Below, piece after piece: positions 1-11,300 of a stretch of 64,000 nucleotides of DNA. The position numbers and the translations under genes are program-made. The notes under the pieces are model-generated. The model saw only the letters and a list, made by a program, of their open reading frames with translations, searched no databases and was not told the DNA's origin. Source of the stretch: Acanthococcus lagerstroemiae (Eukaryota > Arthropoda > Insecta > Hemiptera > Eriococcidae); NCBI GenBank assembly GCA_031841125.1, contig CM063113.1, positions 36,335,197-36,399,196 on the forward strand, written 5' to 3'. The first letter of the stretch is position 1; each line of letters opens with the position of its first letter.

Positions 1-281
1 TCATTAAAAACCATCGGAGTTTTTCTCTGAATATTTCCTATGAACTTCTTTATAAACTGTCAAGAAATTTTCTCGAAGAATGCTGATGAACTTTCTTGGA
101 AACATTGGAAATTTTTTCTAAATATTTCCGATGAGATTCTTCGGAAATTATCGTTGTTTTCCGAAAATCTCCGATGCAATTTTTTAAAAATTATCGGAAA
201 ATTTTCCCTGAAGATTCTTAATAAAATTCTTCAAAAGCCATCGGAGTTTCCCCCGAATATTTCCCATGAAATTCATGTCGA
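1..281. repeat. Degenerate tandem repeat, unit about 46-50 bp
   Basis: A unit of the type atcggagttttc, ctgaatatttcc, gatgaaattcttcgg recurs about six times (starting near 11, 60, 104, 150, 193 and 239) with many substitutions. It continues off the left edge. Confidence 0.6.
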
Positions 282-371
282 AGAGACCGCTCGCCTGGCT
301 AAACAACGTGCACCTGGTTTCACGAAAAACTAGTTTTCCTATGGCGGAAGGAAAACCGACTGACACTGTAT

Positions 372-515
372 ATACAAGCGAAGACATACGCCATTTTGGC
401 TCACACCGCGCCCGTCGATGCCGAATTGACTATGCGGTACGCTCCGCAGTAGTCGGATTCGGTATCCACGGGCACGATGTCAGCCAAAATGGCGTATGTC
501 TTCACTTGTGTTTAT
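372..515. mobile_element. Near-perfect palindrome, about 140 bp (fold-back MITE)
   Basis: acaagcgaagacatacgcca at 374 pairs with its complement ending at 509. Pairing continues with few mismatches to a centre near 441 (gcggtacgctccgc). There is no coding potential. The ends tata/tata may include the target. Confidence 0.8.
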
Positions 516-737
516 AGGGCTCTACTTTAGTAAGTAAGAAGTTAGAACGCTGAACGCGAAGTCCTAAAAATTTCTCTCTTTCACTGATTACAACTGGACG
601 TAATTAAGCAAAAACTGTCCAAGCGACAAAATCTGTTTTTTGAGAAAACGCAACATTAAAAGCCAATGAATAATGTCGGTTTACGGATATAGCGTTTACT
701 GATGAGCTTTTTGCAACGTGAATACACATTTTTGTAT

Positions 738-1231
738 CGGGGGCCCGGTGTTGGAAAAACGCAAAAATCATAGTTCCCGTCCCGTTCGTTTTTCTGTAAC
801 TGTTCCATGTTTATTGTTCTCCTTACCTTAAAATTACTAACGTTCCCGTTCTCACTTCCATATTGTTCCCGTTCCCGTTCTTGTTCCCATCTTGTTCCTG
901 CTCCCATTCCAGTTTCCCGTTCTCAATCCCATCATGTTCTCGTTTTCATTCTTGTTCGGAGAACGAGAACATGCCGTTTTTCTTTTCGTTCTCGTTTGTT
1001 CTTCCAACATCCGAGTATTGCAGTTTGATTTTTTAATTAAAAATGTATACAATTGATAGTTTCAGGCTTTCAGAATTGTACTTCCGCGCCAGCTGCAATG
1101 GTGTTGGAAGAACGCAAAAATCATCTCATTCCCGTTCTCGTTCTTGTTCCCAGCCTGGTCCTGTTCCCGTTTCCCGTTCTCGTGCCGTTTTTCTTCTCGT
1201 TTTCGTTCGTTCTTCCAACACTGCGGGGGCC
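738..1231. repeat. Two adjacent pyrimidine-rich inverted-repeat units
   Basis: gtgttggaaaaacgcaaaaatcat (split here as gtgttggaaaaacg and caaaaatcat) near 749 and gtgttggaagaacg near 1102 each start a TTCCCGTTCTCG-rich stretch. Each stretch closes with an inverted cgtt-x-gttcttccaac (about 998-1012 and 1206-1221). gggggcccggtg and its complement bound the pair. Probably two copies of one MITE with a variable GTTCCC repeat core. Confidence 0.6.
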
Positions 1232-1359
1232 CAATTTTAAAAAAACTCCACTTTTTATACTCTTTTCAACGATACTAATATCTCATTTTGTCAACAAATG
1301 TTGCTTGGGCGGTTTTTACTCAACAGCATCCAACCAGCATTTTGGCGCTGAGCTACAGA

Positions 1360-1534
1360 CAGGGCTGCTTCGCCAATCGGAAGGGCTAAAAACTTGGCTA
1401 AAAGATAACGTTTCCAAACGATTGGCTTCGGCTAACAGCTAACGTGGTCTCATTAGCTAGCGAATGGCTAGCTAATTTTGGGCCAAAATCGACTGGCCAA
1501 CGGCTAAAAGCTTTGGATTAGCTAAGCAGCCCTG
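1360..1534. mobile_element. hAT-type MITE, 175 bp, exact 8-bp target duplication
   Basis: Starts cagggctgcttcgcc and ends ttagctaagcagccctg. It is flanked by gctacaga at 1352-1359 and 1535-1542. The interior is full of GGCTAA/TTAGCC motifs as in the large family in intron 14, so they are relatives. Confidence 0.88.
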
Positions 1535-2172
1535 GCTACAGACAGCAGAAGTTGTACGCGAACGTTCTCAGCCAGTGGTAGATTGAAGATTTCGCGGGTG
1601 CTCACTGCTGAGTTAGTAAAATTTAGAAGTCAAAATTCGAATTATTGGATTTTGGATTTAAAATCCCAATTTTTCTGAAAATTGAGACGATTTAGGATTT
1701 TGGATTTGAAATTCTTTTCTAAAAAGGATTTGAGACTTTGAATTCAAATACTTTTTTTACCCGGATTTTGGATTTAGATCTTGGAGTTCCCGGATGTTGC
1801 CCATTCCAGCTACAAATACAGGAAGACATAGAGGAAAGTGTTAGGATACTCCACTAAAGAATAGCCGAAAGCGCTCTGGACTACAGAAGAAGAAACTGTG
1901 AATTGGCACACCCTACATACAGAAGTCTGAAAGAGTCTGAGACAAATCTGGAACAGTTTTAAAAGTTACTACTAAGCGAGTTCAAGGCCGGATTCACCTG
2001 ATTTGCTGCAGTGTGCTAATCCGCCCTCCCTCCCCACAATACGTGAAATTAATTTTATCTCCATCTTATTCCGTTTTCCATTACTTCCCTGAGTTTTGCC
2101 GCCCTCAAAATTAGGCCCACTTTTGCACAATGGTAGATCTGCCATTGGCTCTCGGTCTAGAGCGATAATTAC

Positions 2173-2361
2173 CTCCTTGAAACACGGTGACGGGTTGCGA
2201 ATTTGATCGAGCATGGCCCATCGCACTGTGGCTTGCATGATGTTGGCGTTATACTCGCGCGAACTCTGGTTACCGGATGCCGTTCCTCGAGATCGCTCGT
2301 AACCGGGTTCGTTGAAATACGGTTCCGGAACTAATATCAACGATTGGATCGAAACTAAAAC
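2173..2361 (-). CDS. BIRC6: BIRC6 exon 46 of window, UBC C-terminal part
   Basis: After acgcag it reads [19 protein letters not shown], then [19 protein letters not shown] and [17 protein letters not shown]. Ends CFKE at GAG|gtaatt. The reading frame stays open past the donor for 67 codons, but that stretch does not look like BIRC6. The family continues with a helical tail encoded further left, outside the window. Confidence 0.96.
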
Positions 2362-5300
2362 CTGCGTCAAAATGACAAATAATGGTACAACTCTGTAGGT
2401 TCGCATTTAAAGGGGGCCGGAAAAATGCTGATTCGTTTCAACCGTTTGTCTTACCTGCAGAAAACTAGATGTATGAGCATTCCATTTCTCTTCGGGTCTT
2501 CCGTGCCAGGTATTCAACACACTCAGGCACACCTTACCATCATTGTACAAATTTGGATTAAATCGAACCGAGTGTCGTCCGGTCGTTTCTAAATTGATCA
2601 GCATCGGCGAATTCGGATAGTCCGGCGGGAAGTAGACGTCGAATTCGAAGCAGCCGTTCGCGTACGGCGTTTCGGCTGGTCCCGTTATCAGTACCTGGAA
2701 AATTACAATATTCATTAGGGGTTCCTACGAATACCGAATTATAGAAGCTTCTCCCCTTATGGATTGGAAGAGTCTCAATCACGCGTAGAACAGTTTCAAA
2801 AAGTCTCTGAGCTAAGCCTAATGTAGTCCTTAACGAGTTCTTCTGTATCAAATCTTGATAAGCATGCAGAAAGAGAGTATTTCCTCAAAATTTACTTCAC
2901 AAACTGAAATTTGTTTGCATTGCATGCGTTCTAAGATGTAAGCTAACAAAAAGGAAAGAAAAAGAAGGGAATTTGACGCTGAATTTGGTTTTACATGTTG
3001 ATCTAAAAAATCACTTTCACCGAGGGTGCATCAACAAATAGGAAGAAAGTGACTGAAATTCTGACTTACATAACACACTTTGTTTGAATTTAATTTTATA
3101 TTTAGATGCAAGTCAATTTTCAGGTTTAAAATGCTCATCCTTTCTGAGATTCCTTTAACTTCTGTGATATTTTTGACCCAATTTTATGAACATAAAAAGC
3201 TTGTGTCTCGGAAGCCTTTGGATAGGCCACAGTAAAAGAAATTGTTTCCCCTTTTGTTTCTACTATCCCAATTATATCAAATTTAATCTTTTACATTGCT
3301 TTTTCAAATTCCCAGAGACGACTAGCATCAGCTAGCCCTTGAGTATTAAACGTTAGGATATTCAAAATTTCAAATCTACCTGACTTATGTAATCTCATTT
3401 TCCTTTTTCAAGGGGGGTAACTAACCGCTGGGTATTGGGTGGGGAGTACAGTGGCTATTCAAACCCTCGGGTACTGCGATCGGACTTAGGGATGGCCTTT
3501 TCCAATTTCTTGGTTTTGACTGGCTCGCACTATGCTGGGTGCCTGCTGTATTCTTGGTGCTGTGGCCAGTTTGCTTGTGTTGTTGTGATCTTTCCCCTCT
3601 GCCTTTGGAAGCTCCTCTCTAAGACAATTCATACCTTCTTACCAGGTCCTGCTTGAGTTGGCCTAGTGCTTTCTCATTCTTTAATCATACCAGATACGAG
3701 TCCTAAAATTTTTTCGCCGCCTTGAAAATTACTCAATTTCTGGGTATGAGGCGATCGTTGAAGTATATTCTACTCGGGAGTTTTGATGAGGCATTGAGAA
3801 CTGCTCCAAGTGCGTTGTTTTAAATTCCGTTTACCAACTCGAAAGAATCAGCTTTTAGTTGTATTTCAAATTACAGCCCATGAACAAACACGAAAAATCT
3901 GTTTTCATTTTCTTTTGTACATAAATAGGAAAGATTGACCCCTCTAAATTTGATTCCAGTTTTGATTAATACACGAAGGAAAGGTCGTTCCAAACTTTAA
4001 TTTAAAAAAAAACAAAACTTAATTAGCCCTTTTCTTTTTCTCTTTGCCAATTCGACGGTCTTACAGACACTTGTGTGCCAACTAACATTTTTGTTAAAAT
4101 TAAGTGAAGTATGTAGATCTGTAGCTGAAGTACACGAAGCAGCTGATAACTTATTATTTGGACCGCTAGAGAGCGATTTCCGATTGAGCTAACTGATAAG
4201 TTAAAGTTGACGAAGTTTTCAAAACGCTCTCTTGAAAAATTTCATTTTTTTAAGTCAGCACAAGTGTCCAATGAGACCTTCGAATTAATGGAGTCCGCAG
4301 TACATGGTTGTCCTCTCTTCCTCGTCGATAAACATATTACAAGAAGATAAAAAGAATAGAAGAATTACTCAGCATTGGCACGTACCTTCATCACATCCAG
4401 CCTGTCTGTATCGCACCTCACGAAGACCGATGAGCTATATGAAAGTGGCAGGGATGTGGTTAGCGTGACTGCTTCCTGCGCGAGCCTCTTCATTCGTGCA
4501 GGGTGGTGTTTGTCGCCGTCCGAATGAACATTCGGCTCGAAATGGTAAGACACGTTGAATTTGTAGCCTAAACCGTCAGCGTCTTCGACGATCATATCGT
4601 ATGTATCTGCAAAAACCACATTCACCGTATATTATTAGGCAAAGTGGCTATTTTATGACAGCGGAACAGCGATCTATCGCCGAGTATTCAGGAAGTAAAC
4701 TGGATAGCAAATATCATTTTCCAGACGCAGACCTCGTCACCTCAAAATGTAAAAGAATAGCCGATTTTATCAAAAGGAACAGCCGTAATTACAAGAAATA
4801 TGAAACAAAGAAACTATAATTTTTTGCTTCGGTAAGATTAATTTTGGAATTTAGCGCAAATATCTGGGAGACACACGACAAAAATAAAATTGAAAAAATA
4901 CAAAAAGCATTTTTGAAATATTTATATCATGATCTGTTCACATATTACCCTTACAACCTGAAACGGGGTTTGAGGTGATGAGTCTCAGTAGACGAAAATT
5001 ATTAGCCACGGTATTCTTGTGGAACATTATTAATGAAAAAATCGAGGATAGTGAACTTTTAGGTACTATAAATTTCCGAATCCTAACGTTTAATAGCAGA
5101 GACAAAGGCTCTTTTTGCTGTCCCAAAGGAATGTAACTCTGGCTTCTACGACATACTCTGTCTTTACAATGAGGTAGCTAGAGCCACTAGTAAAGCAAGG
5201 CACGCCAACCAAGTACGTAAGTATAATTTAAAAAATATGCACACGGAATTAGAGGCCAGAGTAATAACAGATGTAGAAGGAAGTGCCTTTAAAATAAAAA

Positions 5301-8300
5301 AATGAGTAAAACAAGGAGATCCAATATCGTCAATTCTGTTCATAAATGCGCTCGAGGAAGTATTCAAAAAACTAAATTGGGAAGGTAAGGGAGCAAACAT
5401 AAATGGGGAATACTTAAACAATTTGAGGTTTGCTGACGATGTGATACTGATAGGTGAAAGTGTGCAAGAGCTGAGAGAAATGATAGAAGAGATAAATAGA
5501 GAAGGGAAAGAAGCCGGACTAGAAATGAACAGCGAAAAAACAAAAATACTAAAGATAGAGGAAAATCAAGAAGTAAGGATAAATGGAAAGCTAATAAAAC
5601 GTGAGGAAGAAATAATATATCTAGGGCAAATAATAACATGGGAAAATAAAATGGAAAAAGAAAGGAGCAGAAGGATAGCTACAGCATGTGGAAAATACTG
5701 GTCACTGGGGAAAATCTTTAAAGGCGATTATAGTGAAAATTTAAAAAGCAGAATCTTCAATAGTTGCATAGTACCCACATTAACATACGGAGCGCAAACA
5801 TGGGCAATGACAAAAAAAGACTACAAGAAGATAGACGTAACACAAAATGCCATGGAAAGATCAATGTTAGGAATAAAATTAAAAGATAAGGTCAAAAGAA
5901 AAACAATAAAAAATGAAACTCAGAAATAACCTAAACATAACACATGTTGCGTGGCGTAGAAAGTGGGACTGGACAGGGCATATTTTAAGGTTAGCAGATA
6001 ACCGCTGGACATATAAAATAAGCAATTGGTATATAACAGAGGGAAGAAAGCAGGGTAGACAAAAACAAGACGGAGGGACGATATAGAAAAATTCCTTAGC
6101 AATAAGCTATACCACCGAATAGCATATGACAGGACTGAATGGACAAGGCTGAGGGAGGCTTATGCTCAGTATTATGGGCCAAATGTTTAAGATTAGTACA
6201 TATGTATTGCAATAATGTAAATATGTGTTATTGAAATAAAGCTATTATGAGCTAGAGCAAATGCAGAGGTGAATATTTGCTTTATGAATCGTAAAGCATT
6301 TAGTAACGTCATTCAGAAGCATTTATCCGTCTCTGAGCCAGTTTGATATCAATAACTTACTCCCTCCCCCCTCTCTCTCGCCTTCCTTTTCCCTACACTC
6401 TAACGCTCCTCTTCGTTGTCATTTTCATTGTCATTTCTTCTTCCCCTATATTTTTCATTTGCTTCCAGTATTTTCAGGGTACCTCTCCCTTCAGTCCTCC
6501 AGGCAGATTATTTCCCATCATTTTCCCAGCCTTCTCTATTCTTCAATTAATAGGGGAAAAGTTGCAATACACTGTGCATTGTCCCCTCCTAATTTTGGTC
6601 AGTTTTGGCCATAGGAGGGGATAGTAATATTAAATAAATAACTAGATAAATAAATAGTGAATTATTAATTGTGATGCGGGCAAGAGAAAGGGTATCTCAC
6701 ATACAAAAGAACATATTTTTCTAAAAGCTTTTCTCGTAATTCATTAATTACTAAGCCTTTTCATTTCTTTGAGTCGGGAATTATTTTTAGTATTCTAGAG
6801 TTAAAAACTAAAAAAATCACTCTTTGGAAAAAAATATTGAAAAATGAGCAGAATTGGCATGCAGTAAAAATGCCAAAATATGCGAAATATACAAAATGAA
6901 GTACTGCTCATTCGACTCAGAATTCTGTGATTTGTGAAGATCTTTTAAAACATCTGGAATATAGGCCATTGATACAAATATACATTCGCAAAAGAATATC
7001 AGTCCTGGTCATTGTAATAGAATTTTCCAATTCTAAATTCTTGGTTCTCTCTTTCAAGGTATAATTTGCTGATTTTTAAAAATTTGTAAATGACCATGAT
7101 TGAAAATAAAAGACTTAAATGGCATTCTTTCAGAATAAATGACTTAAATGACAGTTAGACATTCTGACTCAATAATAATAATAATAATAATAATAAACCT
7201 TTATTGATTAGAGGTACCTTACAGAACGGAAATGTGTGTCTCCCACGTGCTTTGCCCTCGTTACGAACGTACCCCCTGCCCATGGAGGGCAAAGGTACCC
7301 CTCACTCTCTTCGATCTTGAGCAATCCGGTGAAAAAGTTCATTTTAGATATAACTAGAGCTAGGATTTCTCGGTTCTTGTCGAATCACCTTGGTAAAGGG
7401 CAGATGAATAAAAATCAAATAGAAGTCCATATCAGAGTAGTAGGACCTGGGAAAGAAGTTTTATTTTGCCGAAAAAAAAAACGGAAAAAAAAAACACGAG
7501 AATGTTTAAAATACCGAAACCCTTTATAAAAACCGAAAATGTAATGAAGGCCGAAAATGATAATTTCAGCCAAAAACGGGCAGAATCGAGAGTAAATGAA
7601 GAGCAGATTTTAAGAAATAGAAGAAAGAAAACGGTGATATTGGAAAGAAACCGTGATATTGGAAAGAAACCGAAAATAAAGAAAGAATAAATCGCGTACT
7701 GCTTATCGACTGATGAGTGAGCGAGTGTGCAGTATGTGTCATGTTTGGGTGGATGAGTTTGTTGAAACGTGCACATGAAGCATTGTGGCGTGTACATCTC
7801 AAAACGACTCACAACAGGTACAGAAGCCAAAAACATTAATTAAGGATAATCTTAGTCTGCCTGCCGACCTTGCGTTTATACACTCTCATGCTGGATTCTT
7901 ACCGGATGCCATACAAAAACTGGAAACAAGAGGCCTCTCACTCAATTCGCAATGTGAAATCATAAAAGAAGTTCGTGCCAAGATGATGAAAATTCCTGGT
8001 TCTTGAGGGTCTGGAAAGCTGACGACGTTTTCAGCAAAAATGAAGGATTCGTCACTTTGCAACATTTAAATGCTATTTGTGTACACGGTGACGATGCATT
8101 CCTCCAGACCCCGGTATCCTCAGCGCATACGCCTACGCACCTCTTGTTTCGGTTGACGTGGAAAGAACGTTTTCCGATTATAAATATCTTCTCAGTGACA
8201 GACGACACAGCTTCCAGCAAAGCAAGCTCGAAAGACATGTAATCGTGCTCTTTAATAAACGCTTTTTGTAAAATTTTCAACTTTTTTCATGAAATAAGGT

Positions 8301-11300
8301 TTTTTCTTTGTTTGCGCCGAATAAAACTGAAATTGCGATTTTTAAAACCGAATTTCCAATTTTTTACAACCAAAAATTGCTAGCTCTAGATATAACTATC
8401 GATCTCGTCCCTCCATTTGGTTTTTTGTTTTCCTCTGCTTCTTGTTTTATGACTTAGGAACCAGAAGGTGGCTTGATAAGACAATCTATCTTGAGGCAGT
8501 CTCGCAACGTGCCCCGCCCATCCCCATTTTAGGTTTCTAATTAGGTCTACACAATTTTTTACGTTGGGAAGGTTTTTTTGAGTTACTTTCAGATTGATTT
8601 GGTCCTTTATTTTTATGTCTAGAATGGAGTGCATCATTGAGTTTTGTGTTCTTTCAATTTTTTTGAGTAGCCTGGCAGTAAGGGACCAGGTGGGAGAGCC
8701 GTATGTGAGAACTGGTGCACACATGTCAAGATTTCACCTTTTTGAATATTTTTGAAATTACCTTTGAATATGTATTTTAGTGACTAAAATTTTTTCCATG
8801 CCAGTGATTCTGCGGTCTATTTATTTTTCGGTTCTTTTTTCTACTGAGATTAATTATTCTAAATAGGTACGCTGTTTCTGAGACTACCTCAAGTTCTTTG
8901 TTACCGACCACATTTTATTTTTATTTTTGGGGAAGTTGTTATAATTTTGGATTTTTCAATGTTAATTGTCAGCCCTGCTAAGTTTCCGCTTTCGTTTAGT
9001 TCTTGAATAATTTCTCCCAGCTCAACCAGTGATTCTGATATAAGAACTATACCGTCTGCAACCCTCAGGTTCGAGACTTTAGTTTCGTTGATCTTTAAGC
9101 CTTTTTTTTTTCCATTCTAACTGTCAAAACTTCCTCTAAGGCCATGTTAGAAAGACTACGTGGCACCGGGTCCCCTTGACGAACTCCCTATCTTATTCCA
9201 AAGTATTTTCCCGTTTTGTCTGTAATGATACGACTTTTCGGTCCCGAATACATTTCTTCTATGATTTTTGTACATTGGGTAAGAAACTCCCTGACTTTTT
9301 AGTGCTCGTATCATGTACTGATGATTCAATGAATCAAACGCTTTATTGTAGTCGACGAATGCCAAGTTTATATTCAGATTGTATTCCAGGGATTTTTGTA
9401 AAATTTGGATTATAGTGTGAAGATGATCTAGTGTAGAGTAGTTCTTCCTAAATCCTGCCTGGTTTGGGGGTTGTTGGAAGTTCCAAATAGTTTTTTATTC
9501 TCGTTTCCACGAGTTTGGAGAAGACTTTCGAGATTGTTGGAGACAGACTGATTGGTCTGTGATTTCCGATTTGATGTCTATTTCTTTTTTTGAATAGTAG
9601 AATTATATCAGAGTTTCCATGCTTTTGGTATTTCCCCGGAGAACCAAATTTTGTTAAAGAGAGAGGTGATTGCCTTGATCGTCTCCTCTCCTCCATAAAT
9701 AATGTGTTCGTTTTTTATTCCATCGCTACCTGGCACTTTCTTTTTTTCAGATTTTCAACCATGACTCTTATTTCCGAAGTTAGAAAAGAAGGTTCCGGTT
9801 CGCATATCTCAGTGGGTGAGCTGGTCAGAAATTTACTGTCACTTTTTGTTTCACAAGAGTATAGGTCCTTGTATAAGTCGGATGCTAGTTTGTTTATTTC
9901 GTACCGATCATAGGCTCTATTTCCTTTATAGGCTAAAGGATACGTGGTTAGTACTGACCAAAGAGTCAAGTTCCTATTTAGTTTTATCATATTTTTTGTG
10001 TTCTCTGAGGTTAAGCTAATCAGGTATGACCTCCAGCGATCTTCCTTCTCTCTTTGTACAGCTTTTATTTATTTATTTTTGTGTAGAAGTTTCCTTCTGG
10101 TTATCCAAAGGTTTTCCAGGTTTTCCTTTTGCGAGGATGTGGCTAGCTCTCGTTCCGTTCCATTCTTTTCCAGTGACTTTGAACTGTCTAGTATAGCCTA
10201 GCATAAGGTTTCGTAGTGATCTTCGACGCTTGATAGATTCAGGTTATTCACCTTCTTCAAGACTTCGGTAATATTCGGACTTCCCAAGATTCAACAGAAC
10301 CTTATCAACGTTAGGATTACATGAGATGCTAGGCATTGTGTACGTACAGTGTATCCTAACGTTGATAAGAATTCTATGGCACTATTTCCTGAAGTGCGGA
10401 AAGGGAGGAAGGCCCGATGCTAGCGCGCCATCGGTCTGGGAAGTCCGAATTAAATTTGTAGCTTTCTATGACATTAATACCAAGAGTTTTGTTTATTGTT
10501 TTCTTGCTGAGTACGACTTGTTTGATCTTAAGACAATGTAAATGAGCCTATAGTCGGAGACATATTTACACTTATTCGAAATATTAAAATTTATCATGTT
10601 TTTATTATTCCGAGGTGCAAGGACGAAATCGACTTGGTCGACAGAATAATCGTAACCCCTTGCTTAGTGTGAGTCACAATTGATGAAGAATTTGCATTAG
10701 CATGACACTTATTCTACTTTTTTCTCTTTTTTTTTGGAGGGGGGGGGGAGATTTCCGCTCCCGCATAGAAATTTCGGGCATTTAGGTGAGAAAACGCTAT
10801 GCCCAAAATTACAGCGAGAAAAATTTTGAGGGTTCTCACGAACGGAAAAAAGTTTAACACACAAGATTCCATTTTTTCGGCGAAAAATTTTCCGGTGTAT
10901 GTTCTTGATCGGGACTTATCCAAGTCCACCGTCTTTTTTTTTTTTTGAAGAAGTCATTGACTACTTCTAGATCATGTTCCTGACAGAACTTGATAAGTTT
11001 CCTACCTCTGTCATTTCGTTTTCCATAGTTGTATATTCCGAGCAAGTGTTTTCCCTCTTCCCTGCTTTTACCAATGCGGCTGTTGAAGTCACCCATAATT
11101 ACAGTTTTTGTTTTCAATTTTGTTTAACTTTTTGAAGGGTTTCGTCCAGAAGTTTGTAAAAGTTATCGATTTCTTCTTCTGTGGATGCAGAGGTGGGGGC
11201 ATAGACTTGAATCAAAATCAAAATATTGTTTCGAATTTTCATTTTTAGAATAGCAAATTTCCAGAAATTGTTTTTTAGTTTTGGGTTGATTAAAAGCCCC

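Larger units (their letters stand above)
1..2172. other. BIRC6 intron after exon 46, repeats only
   Basis: No final BIRC6 exon was found. The interval holds a tandem repeat, a palindromic MITE, a pyrimidine-rich repeated element, a hAT-type MITE (all listed) and, at about 1640-1790, irregular repeats of ggattttggattt. Confidence 0.7.

Noticed and set aside
1972..2172. Read-through of BIRC6 exon 46 as the true C-terminus
   Set aside because: A good GAG|gtaatt donor stands exactly where family exons end, and the read-through residues do not resemble the conserved BIRC6 tail.
6343..6624. Plus-strand hydrophobic 93-codon frame
   Set aside because: Driven by CTCTCC/TTTTCC pyrimidine bias. No start context or family match.
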